A stretch of DNA of 64,000 nt from Methyloversatilis thermotolerans. GTDB lineage: Bacteria; Pseudomonadota; Gammaproteobacteria; Burkholderiales; Rhodocyclaceae. Positions 18,495 to 28,164 of the stretch are shown here, piece after piece. Made by a program: the position numbers and the translations under genes. The stretch covers positions 496,001 through 560,000 of the forward strand of contig NZ_KB889967.1 in assembly GCF_000372885.1 (NCBI RefSeq), written 5' to 3'. The stretch's first letter is position 1; each line of letters begins with the position of its first letter. The notes under the pieces were generated by a model. It was not told the DNA's origin, did not search any database, and saw nothing but the letters and a program-made list of their open reading frames with translations.

Positions 18495-20729
18495 ATGGAT
18501 CGATGGCCGGTGTTTTCCGCTCTTGCGCTGAGCCTGATCGCCTTCGACGCGGCAGCGTCCGATACGGCACGACTTCCCGATGTGGTGGTGACGGCGACGC
18601 GTACGGCCAAGCCGGTGGACGAAACGCCGGTGGCCAGCTTCGTGGTGACCGCCGAAGACATGGAAAAGCGCAACATCAAGACACTGGATGACGCGATCAA
18701 CCTGATTCCGGGCGTGTTCGCGCGGCGCGGCAAGGGCTCTATGGACGTCTTGAGCGAAATCAGCCTGCGCGGTGTGCCCGGCGGCAAGCGTTCGCTCATC
18801 ATGATCGACGGCCTGCCGCTGAATGACGCTTACGAAAATTCGGCCAAGCTCGGCGGTTATGCACCGGAGGATGTCGAGCGCGTGGAAGTGGCGCTCGGTG
18901 CCGGATCCAGCCTCTACGGCTCCAGTGCCATGGGCGGCGTGGTCAATTTCACCACCCGCATGCCGACCCGGGAGGAGTACCGCTTCAAGTTCGGCTATGG
19001 CAACGGTCTGGGTACCGATCGCGCGCCCGGCAATGTGCTGCGCGGCTATCTGTCGGCCGGCAATGCCTGGGACAACGGCCTGTCCCTGATCGTTTCGTTC
19101 AGCGGCACCACGACGGAGGGCTATGCGTCGGATGTCGTGACCAGTACGACTGCGCCGACCAGCGGCATCACCGGTGCCATCGCGACCACGACGACCAGCG
19201 GCGCGCGCACCTACATCATCGGCGACCGCGGTGACAATGGCTGGAACGACCAGCAGATTTCGCTGCGTGGCCGCCTCAAGGTGAGCGACGCCACCACGCT
19301 GTCGGCCGGCTACACCAAGGCCTCCTACCGTTACGACTACCAGGATTACGCGACCTATCTGCGCAATGCCGCCGGGGCGGAAGTGTGGAGCTACGGGTCG
19401 GTGCGCGAAGCGAGTTTTCTGCCGGGCCAGGGGGAGTATGTGCGCGACATCTACCGCCTCGGTCTGGAAACCCGCATCGGCGAGTCAGTGCTGAAGCTGC
19501 AGGGCGGGGTGATCGACGTCGGCACCAACTGGTACACCACGATCAGTTCGACGTCCACCACGGCCACCCGCGCGGGCGGGGCGGCGGCGTCCGGCTACGC
19601 GCAGACGCCGTCGCGCACCACGCAACTGGAAGCCGCGGTCAATACACCGGTTTTCGAACGGCATCTGCTCACCTGGGGTGCGACCTGGCGCGCGGAAAAG
19701 GCGGATACGTCCGAATACGATCTGGCCGACTGGCGCGCGCCCGGCAGTCGCACCCGGCTTGCGGCCGATTCCGGCGGGCGGGCCAATACGACGGGTGCGT
19801 TCGCCCAGCTCGACCTCGAAGTCGCGACTGCACTGCATGCCTATGTCGGCATGCGCTACGACCGCTGGAAAGCCCGTGACGGCTATGCCGACAATTACGC
19901 GACCAGTGGCGGGTTCAACCAGCGCTATGCCGGCAAGACGGCGGATGCGCTGTCGCCGCGCCTGGGCCTCGTGTGGCAGGCGACGCCGGCGGCCACGCTG
20001 CGGGCGAGTGCCGGCCAGGCCTTCCGCGCGCCCAGCATTTACGACCTGTATCGCACCTGGAAATCGTCGACCACGGTCTATGCCGGGACCCCCGCGCTTG
20101 AACCGGAAACCATGACCGGTTACGACATCGGCGGCGATTTCAGGCCGTGGCCGGGCGCCGATCTGAAGCTCACCTATTTCCACAACGACTTCAAGGACAT
20201 GATCTATCGCCGCACCGTAACGGACAGCGCGGAAAAGCTGAGCGTGTGCGGCACGACCACGCTGGCCTGCCAGGCATGGATCAATGCCGGGCGCGCCAGA
20301 AGCCGCGGCGTGGAAGCATCGCTGCGCCAGGTCATCAATGACAACTGGGCCGCGTTTGCCTCCTTCACCTTCAACGACACCGAAGTGACCGACAACGCGG
20401 CCAGTCCGACGTCCGAGGGCAAGCAGTTCACGCAGGTGCCGCGTCGCATGGCGTCGCTGGGTGCCGACTGGACGCGTGGCGACTGGTCGGCGTCCGGTTC
20501 GGTGCGCTATGTCGCCAGGCGCTACAACACCGATGCGAACAGCGACGTGGTCGATGGCGTGCCCAGTGCCTACGACCGCTACGTTCTGGTGGATGCGCGG
20601 CTCGGCTACCGCATCAATCGCCAGTTCAAGGCATCGGTGTCGATCGACAACCTGACCGATCGCGAGTACTACGCGTCCTACCGCGCGCCGGGCCGTTCGT
20701 TCTTCGTCGAACTGGCGGGAGAGTTCTGA
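18495..20729 (+). CDS. TonB-dependent outer-membrane receptor (HmuR/BtuB-like)
   Basis: A 744-residue receptor from ATG 18495: short signal peptide (ending AAAS), TonB box LPDVVVTATR, plug domain (about 45-155, with LRGVPGGKRSLIMIDG and YGSSAMGGVVNF) and a 22-strand barrel ending in aromatic ELAGEF. Haem receptors of the HmuR/HemR group carry FRAP followed by NPDL; here AFRAPSIYDLYR is clear and the second motif is degenerate (TPALEPE). The gene overlaps the ExbB-like gene by one base, so it heads a four-gene operon. Ligand is probably a tetrapyrrole (haem or corrinoid), by context. Signal-peptide start is chosen over the GTG at 18438. Confidence 0.88.
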   Translation: MDRWPVFSALALSLIAFDAAASDTARLPDVVVTATRTAKPVDETPVASFVVTAEDMEKRNIKTLDDAINLIPGVFARRGKGSMDVLSEISLRGVPGGKRSLIMIDGLPLNDAYENSAKLGGYAPEDVERVEVALGAGSSLYGSSAMGGVVNFTTRMPTREEYRFKFGYGNGLGTDRAPGNVLRGYLSAGNAWDNGLSLIVSFSGTTTEGYASDVVTSTTAPTSGITGAIATTTTSGARTYIIGDRGDNGWNDQQISLRGRLKVSDATTLSAGYTKASYRYDYQDYATYLRNAAGAEVWSYGSVREASFLPGQGEYVRDIYRLGLETRIGESVLKLQGGVIDVGTNWYTTISSTSTTATRAGGAAASGYAQTPSRTTQLEAAVNTPVFERHLLTWGATWRAEKADTSEYDLADWRAPGSRTRLAADSGGRANTTGAFAQLDLEVATALHAYVGMRYDRWKARDGYADNYATSGGFNQRYAGKTADALSPRLGLVWQATPAATLRASAGQAFRAPSIYDLYRTWKSSTTVYAGTPALEPETMTGYDIGGDFRPWPGADLKLTYFHNDFKDMIYRRTVTDSAEKLSVCGTTTLACQAWINAGRARSRGVEASLRQVINDNWAAFASFTFNDTEVTDNAASPTSEGKQFTQVPRRMASLGADWTRGDWSASGSVRYVARRYNTDANSDVVDGVPSAYDRYVLVDARLGYRINRQFKASVSIDNLTDREYYASYRAPGRSFFVELAGEF

Positions 20730-21319
20730 TGAATCTGATTCTGGCGCTTGAGCGCTTCCTGTTCGAAATTTCGAGTGCACTCTATCTGCCGGTCATCGGC
20801 GTGGTTTCGCTGCTGGTGGTCTATGTGGTGCTGGCGCTGGGCGCCCTCGCGCACGAGGCCTGGGAGCGGCGGCGCAATTCGCGGACCGTGCTTGCCTACC
20901 GCGCTGCGCTGGAGCGTGAACTGTCGTCGCGTACCCCGCATCTGGACGCACGGCTGGAGCGCCTGTTGCAGGGGGCCGAACTGGATGTCGCGCGCAGCCT
21001 CGATCGCATCCGCTTCGTGATCAAGGTGGGTCCGGCGCTGGGGCTGATGGGCACGCTCATTCCCATGGGCATTTCGCTGGCGGCGCTGGCCGAAGGCAAT
21101 ATTCCGAAGATGGCCGGCAGCATGGTGACCGCCTTCACTGCGACAGTCGCCGGTCTGGGCTGCGGCGTGGTGGCCTATCTGATCGCGCTGGCGCGCGAGA
21201 AATGGCTGCAGGCCGACATCCGGGAAATGGAATTCCTGACCGAGGTGGCGGCCCGGGACCGCGCCGCACAACCGAGCGAGGCGAGCCATGCGCTATCTGA
21301 AACGACGCCGTCGCTTTGA
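20729..21319 (+). CDS. MotA/TolQ/ExbB-family proton channel protein
   Basis: A 196-residue inner-membrane protein. A first helix lies at about 13-37, a long cytoplasmic loop follows, and two helices at about 100-120 and 135-160 contain the family pattern KVGPALGLMGTLIPMG and GSMVTAFTATVAGLGCGVVAYLIA. Proteins like this form the proton channel that energises TonB-type systems. Here it has its own receptor and a DUF2149 partner rather than a standard ExbD. The start overlaps the receptor stop (TGATG). Confidence 0.85.
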   Translation: MNLILALERFLFEISSALYLPVIGVVSLLVVYVVLALGALAHEAWERRRNSRTVLAYRAALERELSSRTPHLDARLERLLQGAELDVARSLDRIRFVIKVGPALGLMGTLIPMGISLAALAEGNIPKMAGSMVTAFTATVAGLGCGVVAYLIALAREKWLQADIREMEFLTEVAARDRAAQPSEASHALSETTPSL

Positions 21320-21626
21320 TGCCGGCGACGACGCGCTCGAGGATCCGATCTCGGGCGTGGCGAATCTGTTCGACGCCTCGGTGGTGTTCATCGTGTCGAT
21401 GATGATCGCGCTGTTCATGGCCTACAACATGATCGACCTGGTGAATCCGGATTCGGAAGTGACCATCACCAAGAAGGGCGCCAATGGCGAGATCGAGGTC
21501 ATCACCAAGAAGGGCAATGAAATCACCGCGCACAAGGTGACCGACCGCAAGCTGTCGGGACAGGGCGAGAAGCTCGGGACGGCATACCGTCTGGGCGACG
21601 GGCGGGTGGTCTATGTGCCTGAATAG
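21288..21626 (+). CDS. DUF2149 protein, probable ExbD-like partner
   Basis: A 112-residue protein with a basic cytoplasmic N-terminus, one transmembrane helix (about 28-52, preceded by DPISGVANLFDASVVF) and a short periplasmic domain. This topology matches ExbD/TolR, and DUF2149 proteins are found beside ExbB-like and CobN-like genes. It overlaps the ExbB-like gene by 32 bases and the CobN-like gene by 14 bases, so translation is likely coupled. The ExbD-like role is inferred from topology and context. Confidence 0.78.
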   Translation: MRYLKRRRRFDAGDDALEDPISGVANLFDASVVFIVSMMIALFMAYNMIDLVNPDSEVTITKKGANGEIEVITKKGNEITAHKVTDRKLSGQGEKLGTAYRLGDGRVVYVPE

Positions 21627-24600
21627 ACTGCTCCTGCTTTTTCTTGCCTGCTGCGTGAATGTGGCCTGGGGTGCGCGCAGCACGGTCAGCCTGGTGCTGG
21701 GCGATCTCGATTCGCGCACCGCGCTGACGGCGATCGACATGCTCAAGCGGGATGCCGCGCTGCGCGACATCGATTACGCGGTGTATCCGAGCACCGATCT
21801 GGCGAGCGCGGATCTGGCGAAGCTGCGTGCATCGCGCGTCGTGTTCGTGCTCACCATGGGACGTTCCCTCGCGACGCAGCTCGGACCGGACCTGAGCGCA
21901 CAGGCGCGGCGCGGGCAGCGTGCCTATGCGGTGGGCTCGACCTGGGACGACGATTTCAGGAATTTCGGGCTGATCAAGGATGACGTGCTGCGCGAATACA
22001 TGTTCGCGGGTGGCCCGGAAAACGTCGCCAATATGGTGCGGCATGCGCTGGCGCGCGACCTGAAGCTGGGGCGCATGCCCGCGCCACCCCGGCCGATGCC
22101 GGCCATGGCCTACCTCGATCCGCGCACCGGCACGGTGACCGAAAGCCACGACGAATTCAGGCGACTGCATCCCGGCATCGAAGGCGCTCCTTGGGTGGGC
22201 ATCCTGTTCTATCGCAGCAATGCCATGTCGGGTCAGCTTGAAACCGTGCGCGCCATCGTGCGCGCGCTGGAAAAGCGGGGCTTGAATGCCATGCCGGTGT
22301 TCGGTTTTCCCGATGGCGAGGCGATCCAGCGCTTCTATATCGACGAATCCGGGCAGGCGCGCATCCGCGCGCTGATCGCGCTCGGCCTGAAGATCGGATC
22401 GACCCCGGACAAGACCATACCGGTATTGAGCCGGCTGGACGTGCCGGTGATCAACGCCATCACCCTGCACAACCAGACGCGCGAACAATGGGAATCCTCA
22501 CCGGTCGGTCTGGACATCATGGAAAGAGGGTGGCAGATCGCCGCCGCCGAATTCGGTGGTGCCGTATCGCCCACCGTGGTCGCCACCAAGGAAAAGGACA
22601 GGGACCCGCTCACGGGCCTGGAGTCCGTAGTGGAAATGCCTGTTCCGGAACGCGTGGAGCGGGTCGCCGAGCGCGCCCTGCGCTGGGTCGAATTGCGGAC
22701 TTCACCGCCACCGGCGAAAAAGGTGGCCGTCCTCTATTACAACTATCCGCCGGGCAAGGAGAATATCGGCGCGTCCTATCTGAACGTGCTGCCGCGTTCC
22801 CTGTGGCAGATCCTGGCCCGCTTGCGGCAGGAAGGTTACTGGGCCAAAGGCGCGCCGGACAGCGAGCAACAGTTGTTCGATGCCATCCGCGACCATGGCG
22901 CCAACATCGGCAACTGGGCCCCCGGTGCGATCGAGGCGCTTGCGCGCAGCGGCCGGGCGGTGCTGTGGCCGGTATCGGAATACCGGAAACACTTCGATCG
23001 TCTGCCACCCGCGCTGCGCAAGGCGATGGAGGAGGCCTGGGGGCGGCCGGAAAATTCCACCGTTTCGATCTGGCGCGACAAGCAGGGCACGCCGTACTTC
23101 ATCTTTCCGGCGCAGCGCTGGGGCAATGTGCTGTTCGCGCCGCAACCGGCGCGCGGCTGGGAACAGGATGTGAAGAAGCTCTATCACGACGTGACCGTGC
23201 CGCCGCACCATCAGTACCTCGCGTTCTACCTCTGGCTGCAGAAGGAGGTGAATGTGAGCGCCATGGTGCACGTCGGCACGCATGCCACGCACGAATGGCA
23301 CAGCGGCAAGGAGGTGGGCTATACGGCGGGCGACCCGGGCGAACTGTTCGTCGGACCGGTGCCGCAGCTCTATCCCTATATCGTGGATGACATCGGCGAA
23401 GGTCTGCAGGCCAAGAGACGCGGCATGGCAACGCTCGTTTCCCACATGACGCCGCCGCTGGACAAGGCGGGGCTGAATCCCGACCTGTCCGAGCTGATGG
23501 GCCTCATTTCCGACTATGGCGTCGCCCGGGAGAAGGGGGCACTCGCACCTGCGGCCATCCTTGCCGACATTGCCTCGCGTGCCAGCCGCATGGGCCTGCT
23601 CAGGGATCTGGACATTGCCGAGGTCGATGATCACGCGGTCGAAGAGATCGAGCACTACCTGAAGGACATCGGCGAGAAGCGCAGCCCCTTCGGCATGCAT
23701 ACCTTCGGCGTCGCGCCCGCGCCCGAACGCAGGCGATCCACCGCAGACGCCATACTGTCGGTCGAGAGCGGACTGAGTGACGAGCTTCGCGCGGTGCGCA
23801 TGACCGAACTCGAGCAGGCATTGCTGGACAGCGGCCGCAGCGAACTGGATGCACTGATGGCCGGACTGGCGGGACGCTATGTGAAAGCCGGCCCCGGCAA
23901 CGATCCGATCCGCAATCCGGACTCGCTGCCCACGGGCCGCAATCTCTATGGCTTCGACCCTTCGCGTCTGCCCACCCCGGCCACCTATGCCACCGGTGCA
24001 AAACTCGCCGAGGAACTGGTCGCCTCCTGGAAGAAGCGTCATGGAAGCGGGCCCACCCGACTTGTGTTCAATCTGTGGGGGGTCGAGTCGTCGCGACACG
24101 AAGGCATCATGGAAGCGCAGATCATGGCGCTGTGGGGGGTCAAGCCGGTGTGGGACGGGCGTGGACGGGTCACCGCCGTGGCCGCGATTCCACGCGAGGA
24201 ACTCGGGCGGCCTCGCGTGGACGTGACGGTGATTCCATCCGGCCTTTACCGTGACCTGTTTTCGCCGCTGATCAAGTTCCTTGACGATGCCGCCACTGCG
24301 GCGCGCAACAGTCCGGAGGCGGACAATCCGATGCGTCGGCATTTCGAGACCGCGAAGGCCTTGCTGCTGGCCAAGGGACTGGCCGAGGACGAAGCGGAAA
24401 AGCTGGCCGGCGTGCGGCTTTTTTCGGTGCCATCCGGTGCCTATGGCACGAACCTCGACAAGGTGGTGCCGCTGTCCAATACCTGGGACAGCGAACAGCA
24501 GGTGGCGGACGTGTATTTCATGCGCATGAGCCATCCTTTCGGCCAGGGCATGTGGGGCGGACGTACGATCAAGGATGGCAAGGTCGTTGCCGAGCTGCCG

Positions 24601-25551
24601 CGAACGCTGGGCGTGGATCTGCTCAAGATGGCCCTGACCGGCGTGCAGGGTGCGGTGCACAGCCGCTCGTCCAATATCTACGCGACGCTGGATAACGACG
24701 ACTTCTACCAGTACCTCGGCGGCACCGCGATGGCGGTGCGCCAGGTCAACGGCAGCACACCGGAGGTGCTGGTGACCAATATGGCCAATCCGCGCGACAT
24801 CCGCACTGAAACACTGGAAAAGTACATGGGACGCGAAATGCGTGCCCGCTATCTCAATCCGGCATGGATCGATGCCATGTTCAAGGAAGGTTATGCCGGG
24901 GCGCGCTTCGTGAACCGTGTGGTCGAACATCTCTGGGGCTGGACGGTCACGACGCCGGACAGGATCGACGACGCGAAATGGCAGGAAATGTACGAAACCT
25001 ATGTCGCGGACAAGCATGGCCTCGGCATACGTGACAAGTTTCGTCAGTCTGACAACATGCTCGCCTTCCAGGGCATGGTGGATCGCATGCTGACCGCGGT
25101 GAACAAGGGTTACTGGAAAGCTTCACCGGAAACGGTGGATGCGCTCAGGAAAGCGAACATGGAAGCGATTGCGGAAGCCGGCGTGGCCTGCTATCGAGAC
25201 ACCTGCTCCAGTCCGGAAATCGTTGAACTGGCGCGCCAGCAGGACCGGGCGCTCGCGCAGCGCGGCGCTCCGGCGGCGGCAACGGCGGCCGCTACGGCGC
25301 AGCGGGCGAGCCCCGCCGGGCCGGTTGCGCGCGATGGCCAGCCCTCGTCGGCCGCGGACGCGAATGCCGCCGCGCGACCCGTTGAAGCTGCTCGGCCACA
25401 AGCCCTCGAAGGGTTCCAGATGGAAGAGGTGAAGCGGGAAAAGGCACCGGTGCTGCAGCCGAAGCAGACGCTCTGGCTCGCGATTTCACTGCTGTGCGTC
25501 GCCGCGCTTGGCGGCTATCTCCGCAGCAGGGGTCGCGCCGCCGCGGCCTGA
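21613..25551 (+). CDS. Exported, membrane-anchored CobN/HmuS-like chelatase subunit
   Basis: A 1312-residue member of the CobN/magnesium-chelatase large-subunit family, about the usual CobN length. Unlike cytoplasmic CobN it has a signal peptide (residues 1-20, ending VAWG) and, after an Ala/Pro-rich linker (about 1215-1280), a C-terminal membrane helix (about 1285-1303). The family active-site region reads GTHATHEWHSGKEVGY at about residue 552. Neither CobS nor CobT is nearby. With receptor, ExbB-like and DUF2149 genes it matches the hmuRSTUV layout, in which the CobN-like HmuS takes iron out of haem. The likely role is periplasmic metal removal from, or handling of, an imported tetrapyrrole; a cobalamin role is the alternative. 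Confidence 0.82.
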   Translation: MCLNRLLLLFLACCVNVAWGARSTVSLVLGDLDSRTALTAIDMLKRDAALRDIDYAVYPSTDLASADLAKLRASRVVFVLTMGRSLATQLGPDLSAQARRGQRAYAVGSTWDDDFRNFGLIKDDVLREYMFAGGPENVANMVRHALARDLKLGRMPAPPRPMPAMAYLDPRTGTVTESHDEFRRLHPGIEGAPWVGILFYRSNAMSGQLETVRAIVRALEKRGLNAMPVFGFPDGEAIQRFYIDESGQARIRALIALGLKIGSTPDKTIPVLSRLDVPVINAITLHNQTREQWESSPVGLDIMERGWQIAAAEFGGAVSPTVVATKEKDRDPLTGLESVVEMPVPERVERVAERALRWVELRTSPPPAKKVAVLYYNYPPGKENIGASYLNVLPRSLWQILARLRQEGYWAKGAPDSEQQLFDAIRDHGANIGNWAPGAIEALARSGRAVLWPVSEYRKHFDRLPPALRKAMEEAWGRPENSTVSIWRDKQGTPYFIFPAQRWGNVLFAPQPARGWEQDVKKLYHDVTVPPHHQYLAFYLWLQKEVNVSAMVHVGTHATHEWHSGKEVGYTAGDPGELFVGPVPQLYPYIVDDIGEGLQAKRRGMATLVSHMTPPLDKAGLNPDLSELMGLISDYGVAREKGALAPAAILADIASRASRMGLLRDLDIAEVDDHAVEEIEHYLKDIGEKRSPFGMHTFGVAPAPERRRSTADAILSVESGLSDELRAVRMTELEQALLDSGRSELDALMAGLAGRYVKAGPGNDPIRNPDSLPTGRNLYGFDPSRLPTPATYATGAKLAEELVASWKKRHGSGPTRLVFNLWGVESSRHEGIMEAQIMALWGVKPVWDGRGRVTAVAAIPREELGRPRVDVTVIPSGLYRDLFSPLIKFLDDAATAARNSPEADNPMRRHFETAKALLLAKGLAEDEAEKLAGVRLFSVPSGAYGTNLDKVVPLSNTWDSEQQVADVYFMRMSHPFGQGMWGGRTIKDGKVVAELPRTLGVDLLKMALTGVQGAVHSRSSNIYATLDNDDFYQYLGGTAMAVRQVNGSTPEVLVTNMANPRDIRTETLEKYMGREMRARYLNPAWIDAMFKEGYAGARFVNRVVEHLWGWTVTTPDRIDDAKWQEMYETYVADKHGLGIRDKFRQSDNMLAFQGMVDRMLTAVNKGYWKASPETVDALRKANMEAIAEAGVACYRDTCSSPEIVELARQQDRALAQRGAPAAATAAATAQRASPAGPVARDGQPSSAADANAAARPVEAARPQALEGFQMEEVKREKAPVLQPKQTLWLAISLLCVAALGGYLRSRGRAAAA

Positions 25552-25664
25552 GCACGCTGCGGACCGACGCCAGGTCCCCTTGCCCGGAGGGCGCTGGCGT
25601 CCGCGCCATATGACCGGGAATGAGCCGCGCGGCGGACACGGTGTCGGTTTGCTTGAAAAATAGC

Positions 25665-25676
25665 ACGACCGTTCGT
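25665..25676. promoter_or_regulatory. Candidate TetR operator
   Basis: ACGA-CCGT-TCGT is an inverted repeat 12 bases before the TetR-family start, in the only AT-richer part of the gap, where a -10 region would be expected. It is probably the autoregulatory site; this is inference from position. Confidence 0.45.
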
Positions 25677-25687
25677 ATCATTCATCC

Positions 25688-26296
25688 ATGGGCAAGGGAG
25701 AGCACACGCGTTCGGTCATCCTCGAAGCCGCCGTGGCGCAAGCCAGCGAGGCGGGTTTCGAGTCATTGACCATAGGCGCGCTCGCAGAGCGCACCGGGCT
25801 GTCGAAGAGCGGTCTGTTCGCGCACTTCGGTTCGCGCGAAGAACTGCAGTGCGCTGCCATCGACACCGCGGCGCAGAGGTTCGCCGACACGGTGATGATT
25901 CCGGCGTTCGCGGTGGCACGCGGGCTGCCCCGGCTTTGGGCCATGTTCGACGGCTGGCTGGGCTGGACGCAGCGCGGTGGTCTGTCACATGGCTGTCCGA
26001 TCCATGCAGCGTCGGTGGAATACGACGACCGGCCGGGTCCGATGCGCGAGCGTCTGGTGAAGCACTACTGCGAACTGCAGCAGGCGCTGGTGAAGGCGGT
26101 GCGCATTGCCATCGACGCAGGTCATCTGCGGCCGGAGGTCGATGCCGACCAGTTTGCCTTCGACATGTTTTCCATCGTGCTCGGCTATTACCACGCGGCC
26201 CGTCTGATGGACGACAGCCGTGCCGCCGAGCGCGCGCGCAACGCCTTTTCGCGCCTGATCCACGAATTCGAAGTATCCGGACGTCCGCTGCCATGA
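25688..26296 (+). CDS. TetR-family regulator
   Basis: A 202-residue TetR-type repressor. The helix-turn-helix (about 10-55) has GFESLTIGALAERTGLSKSGLFAHFGSREEL, a near-consensus TetR sequence, and the C-terminal half is an all-helical ligand domain of the type with HGCPIHAASVEYDD. Its stop overlaps the start of the following hydrolase gene (ATGA), so the two are co-translated and the hydrolase is likely its target. Confidence 0.9.
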   Translation: MGKGEHTRSVILEAAVAQASEAGFESLTIGALAERTGLSKSGLFAHFGSREELQCAAIDTAAQRFADTVMIPAFAVARGLPRLWAMFDGWLGWTQRGGLSHGCPIHAASVEYDDRPGPMRERLVKHYCELQQALVKAVRIAIDAGHLRPEVDADQFAFDMFSIVLGYYHAARLMDDSRAAERARNAFSRLIHEFEVSGRPLP

Positions 26297-27222
26297 CTGC
26301 TCTCGCTTCCGACCTTCCCGCCCATGCACCGGCCGCGATCGGCGTGTCGCTGCCGGTTGTGCTGCTGCTGCGCAACTATTTCCGGCTGACCAGCCGCGTC
26401 GCGCCCGAACTGGCCCGGCGCACCGCGGAGCGACTGTTCACGACACCGCCCAGGCCCAGGCGGGCGGTGGCATCCCGGCTTCCGGCGCGGCGCGAGACGG
26501 TGAGCGCCGGCCGGCATGACATTGCGGTCTGGACCGCCGGCCCGGTCGAGGCGCCCGCGGTACTGCTGGCGCATGGCTGGGGCGGGCGTGGCACGCAGAT
26601 GTCGGCGCTGGCCGCCGCGTTGCTCGATGCGGGACTGCGCGTGGTGTGGTACGACCAGCCCGGCCATGGCGAAAGCGGTCGCGCGCGCGTCGGGCTGCCC
26701 GACTTCGTGCACACGCTGCAGGCGCTGAACCAGACGCACGGGCCTTTCGCGGCCGCGGTCGGGCATTCGCTTGGCGCGGCGGCGATCGGACTGGCGTTGC
26801 GCCGTGGCCTGCGCTTCGGACGCGCGGTATTCATCGGCGCACCGGCATCGATACACGAACACACCTTGCGTTTCTCGGCGCTGATCGGCCTGTCGCCGCG
26901 CGTGCGCGAAGCCATGCGCAAGCGACTCGAGCGGCATTACGGGCTGCCCTTCGACGAGATCGACCGCATCGATGAACTGCGGAGCGTGGAGCTGCCCGCC
27001 CTGCTGGTGCATGACGCCGACGACGAACGTGTCCCGTTCGCGCACGCCCAGCGTCTGTCCAGCGTGATGCCGCGCGCCCGCCTGCTGCAGACCTGGGGTC
27101 TGGGTCACAACCGCGTGCTGAAGGATCCCGCCACCGTCGCGGCCGTCAGCGCCTTCGTGCGCGGCGAACAATCGCTGCCGCCCACCCTGCCGCCACTGCC
27201 CACGCCGTCCCCGCTGTATTGA
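26293..27222 (+). CDS. Alpha/beta hydrolase
   Basis: A 309-residue alpha/beta-hydrolase fold enzyme. The oxyanion HGWGG is near residue 96, the nucleophile elbow GHSLG near 157, the acid in HDADDERVP near 240 and the His in GLGHNRVL near 275, so the triad is complete. A hydrophobic stretch at about 15-28 may anchor it. The last 15 residues are Pro-rich. I place the start at ATG 26293, overlapping the TetR stop, because the open frame upstream runs through the TetR gene in another register. Substrate unknown, perhaps an ester or lipid controlled by the TetR protein. Confidence 0.85.
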   Translation: MTALASDLPAHAPAAIGVSLPVVLLLRNYFRLTSRVAPELARRTAERLFTTPPRPRRAVASRLPARRETVSAGRHDIAVWTAGPVEAPAVLLAHGWGGRGTQMSALAAALLDAGLRVVWYDQPGHGESGRARVGLPDFVHTLQALNQTHGPFAAAVGHSLGAAAIGLALRRGLRFGRAVFIGAPASIHEHTLRFSALIGLSPRVREAMRKRLERHYGLPFDEIDRIDELRSVELPALLVHDADDERVPFAHAQRLSSVMPRARLLQTWGLGHNRVLKDPATVAAVSAFVRGEQSLPPTLPPLPTPSPLY

Positions 27223-27264
27223 TACAACGCACACACGCGACGCATCGTGGCCAGGGTACGCTGT

Positions 27265-27472
27265 TGCAGGAGCGACCCCAAGGCCGCGACTCCGCACATA
27301 CCGGCCGCTGGCTTCGATCGAGGCTGCAATCGCCGGCAAGCCCGTTCCCACGAAACCTCCGGCTTCGTTCTCGGCCTGGCCGAGCTTTTGTGGGAGCGGC
27401 CTCTGGCCGCGATGGGGCTTGCGCAGGCCGCTGGCTTCGTTCCAGACCGTATCGCGGGCGAGCCCGCTCACC
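27265..27472. repeat. Second REP-like patch, about two degenerate units
   Basis: The stretch contains GTGGGAGCGGCCTCTGGCCGCGATG and two versions of the GCGGGC(A/G)AGCCCGC palindrome with the same spacing as the array at 15150-15880, but with more substitutions (for example GCCGGCAAGCCCG). It occupies the space between the alpha/beta hydrolase and the convergent IMPACT-family gene. Confidence 0.85.
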
Positions 27473-27526
27473 TTCACCTCCTGCCCCACTGATGTGGGAG
27501 AGGGGAAGCCATTGACATAGCTGGCG

Positions 27527-28114
27527 TCAGCCTTCGATCCAGCCTATGCGGCCCTGACTGGCGTCGTTGAGCCGGGCGACGAAACGCGGAGCGTCCGGTT
27601 CCGGCAGGCGTATGGCCATGGCGACGACCGATCCGTGCGCGACCTCTTCCAGCGTGGCACGCGCGGCGTCGATTTCCCGGCGCACCAGGCCTTCAAGCGA
27701 GTAGGGCAGGGTGCAGCGCAGCGTGCGCACGCGGGTGAGCGGCACTTTCACCGCCGACAGGAGCGCCTGTGCGACGGCGTCGGTGTAGGCGCGGACCAGG
27801 CCGCCCGCGCCCAGATTCATGCCTCCGTAGTAGCGCACGACGGTGGCGAGCACGCCTTCCAGATCCTGATGTCGCAGCACTTCGAGCATGGGGCGGCCTG
27901 CAGTGCCGCTGGGTTCGCCGTCATCCACGGCCGCGGACTGGCCACCCGCCAGCAGCGCCCAGCACACATGCGTGGCGCCCGGGTGCTGACGCCACAGTTC
28001 CAGCACGCGCTGTTGCGCAGCGCTGCGGTCGGGCATCGGTTCGACACAGCCGAGGAAACGGCTTTTCTTGATGGTGAGGTCGCTATGGACCGGTGAGGCG
28101 AGGGTGCTGGACAT
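27527..28114 (-). CDS. YigZ/IMPACT-family protein
   Basis: A 195-residue protein of the YigZ/IMPACT family: N-terminal IMPACT domain with KKSRFLGC, THVCWA, DDGEPSGTAGRPMLEVL and YYGGMNLGAGGLVRAYTDA, then the smaller DUF1949-like ferredoxin fold. The family is widespread; eukaryotic IMPACT affects translation control, while the bacterial role is not settled. I choose ATG 28114 (MSSTLASP) over the longer frame, since the upstream part overlaps the terminator at 28165-28199. Confidence 0.92.
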   Translation of the reverse strand: MSSTLASPVHSDLTIKKSRFLGCVEPMPDRSAAQQRVLELWRQHPGATHVCWALLAGGQSAAVDDGEPSGTAGRPMLEVLRHQDLEGVLATVVRYYGGMNLGAGGLVRAYTDAVAQALLSAVKVPLTRVRTLRCTLPYSLEGLVRREIDAARATLEEVAHGSVVAMAIRLPEPDAPRFVARLNDASQGRIGWIEG

Positions 28115-28164
28115 GGGCCGGAGCTTACCGCAGCCCGGCGAGAGCGCAGATGTGAGGGCTGGAA

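Noticed and set aside
22702-25017. Open frame of 771 codons antisense to the CobN-like gene
   Set aside because: Shadow of a conserved protein in the opposite strand; no recognisable motif or ribosome site.
25566-25601. Terminator after the CobN-like gene
   Set aside because: GACGCCAG and CTGGCGTC can pair but the loop is 20 bases and no T run follows.
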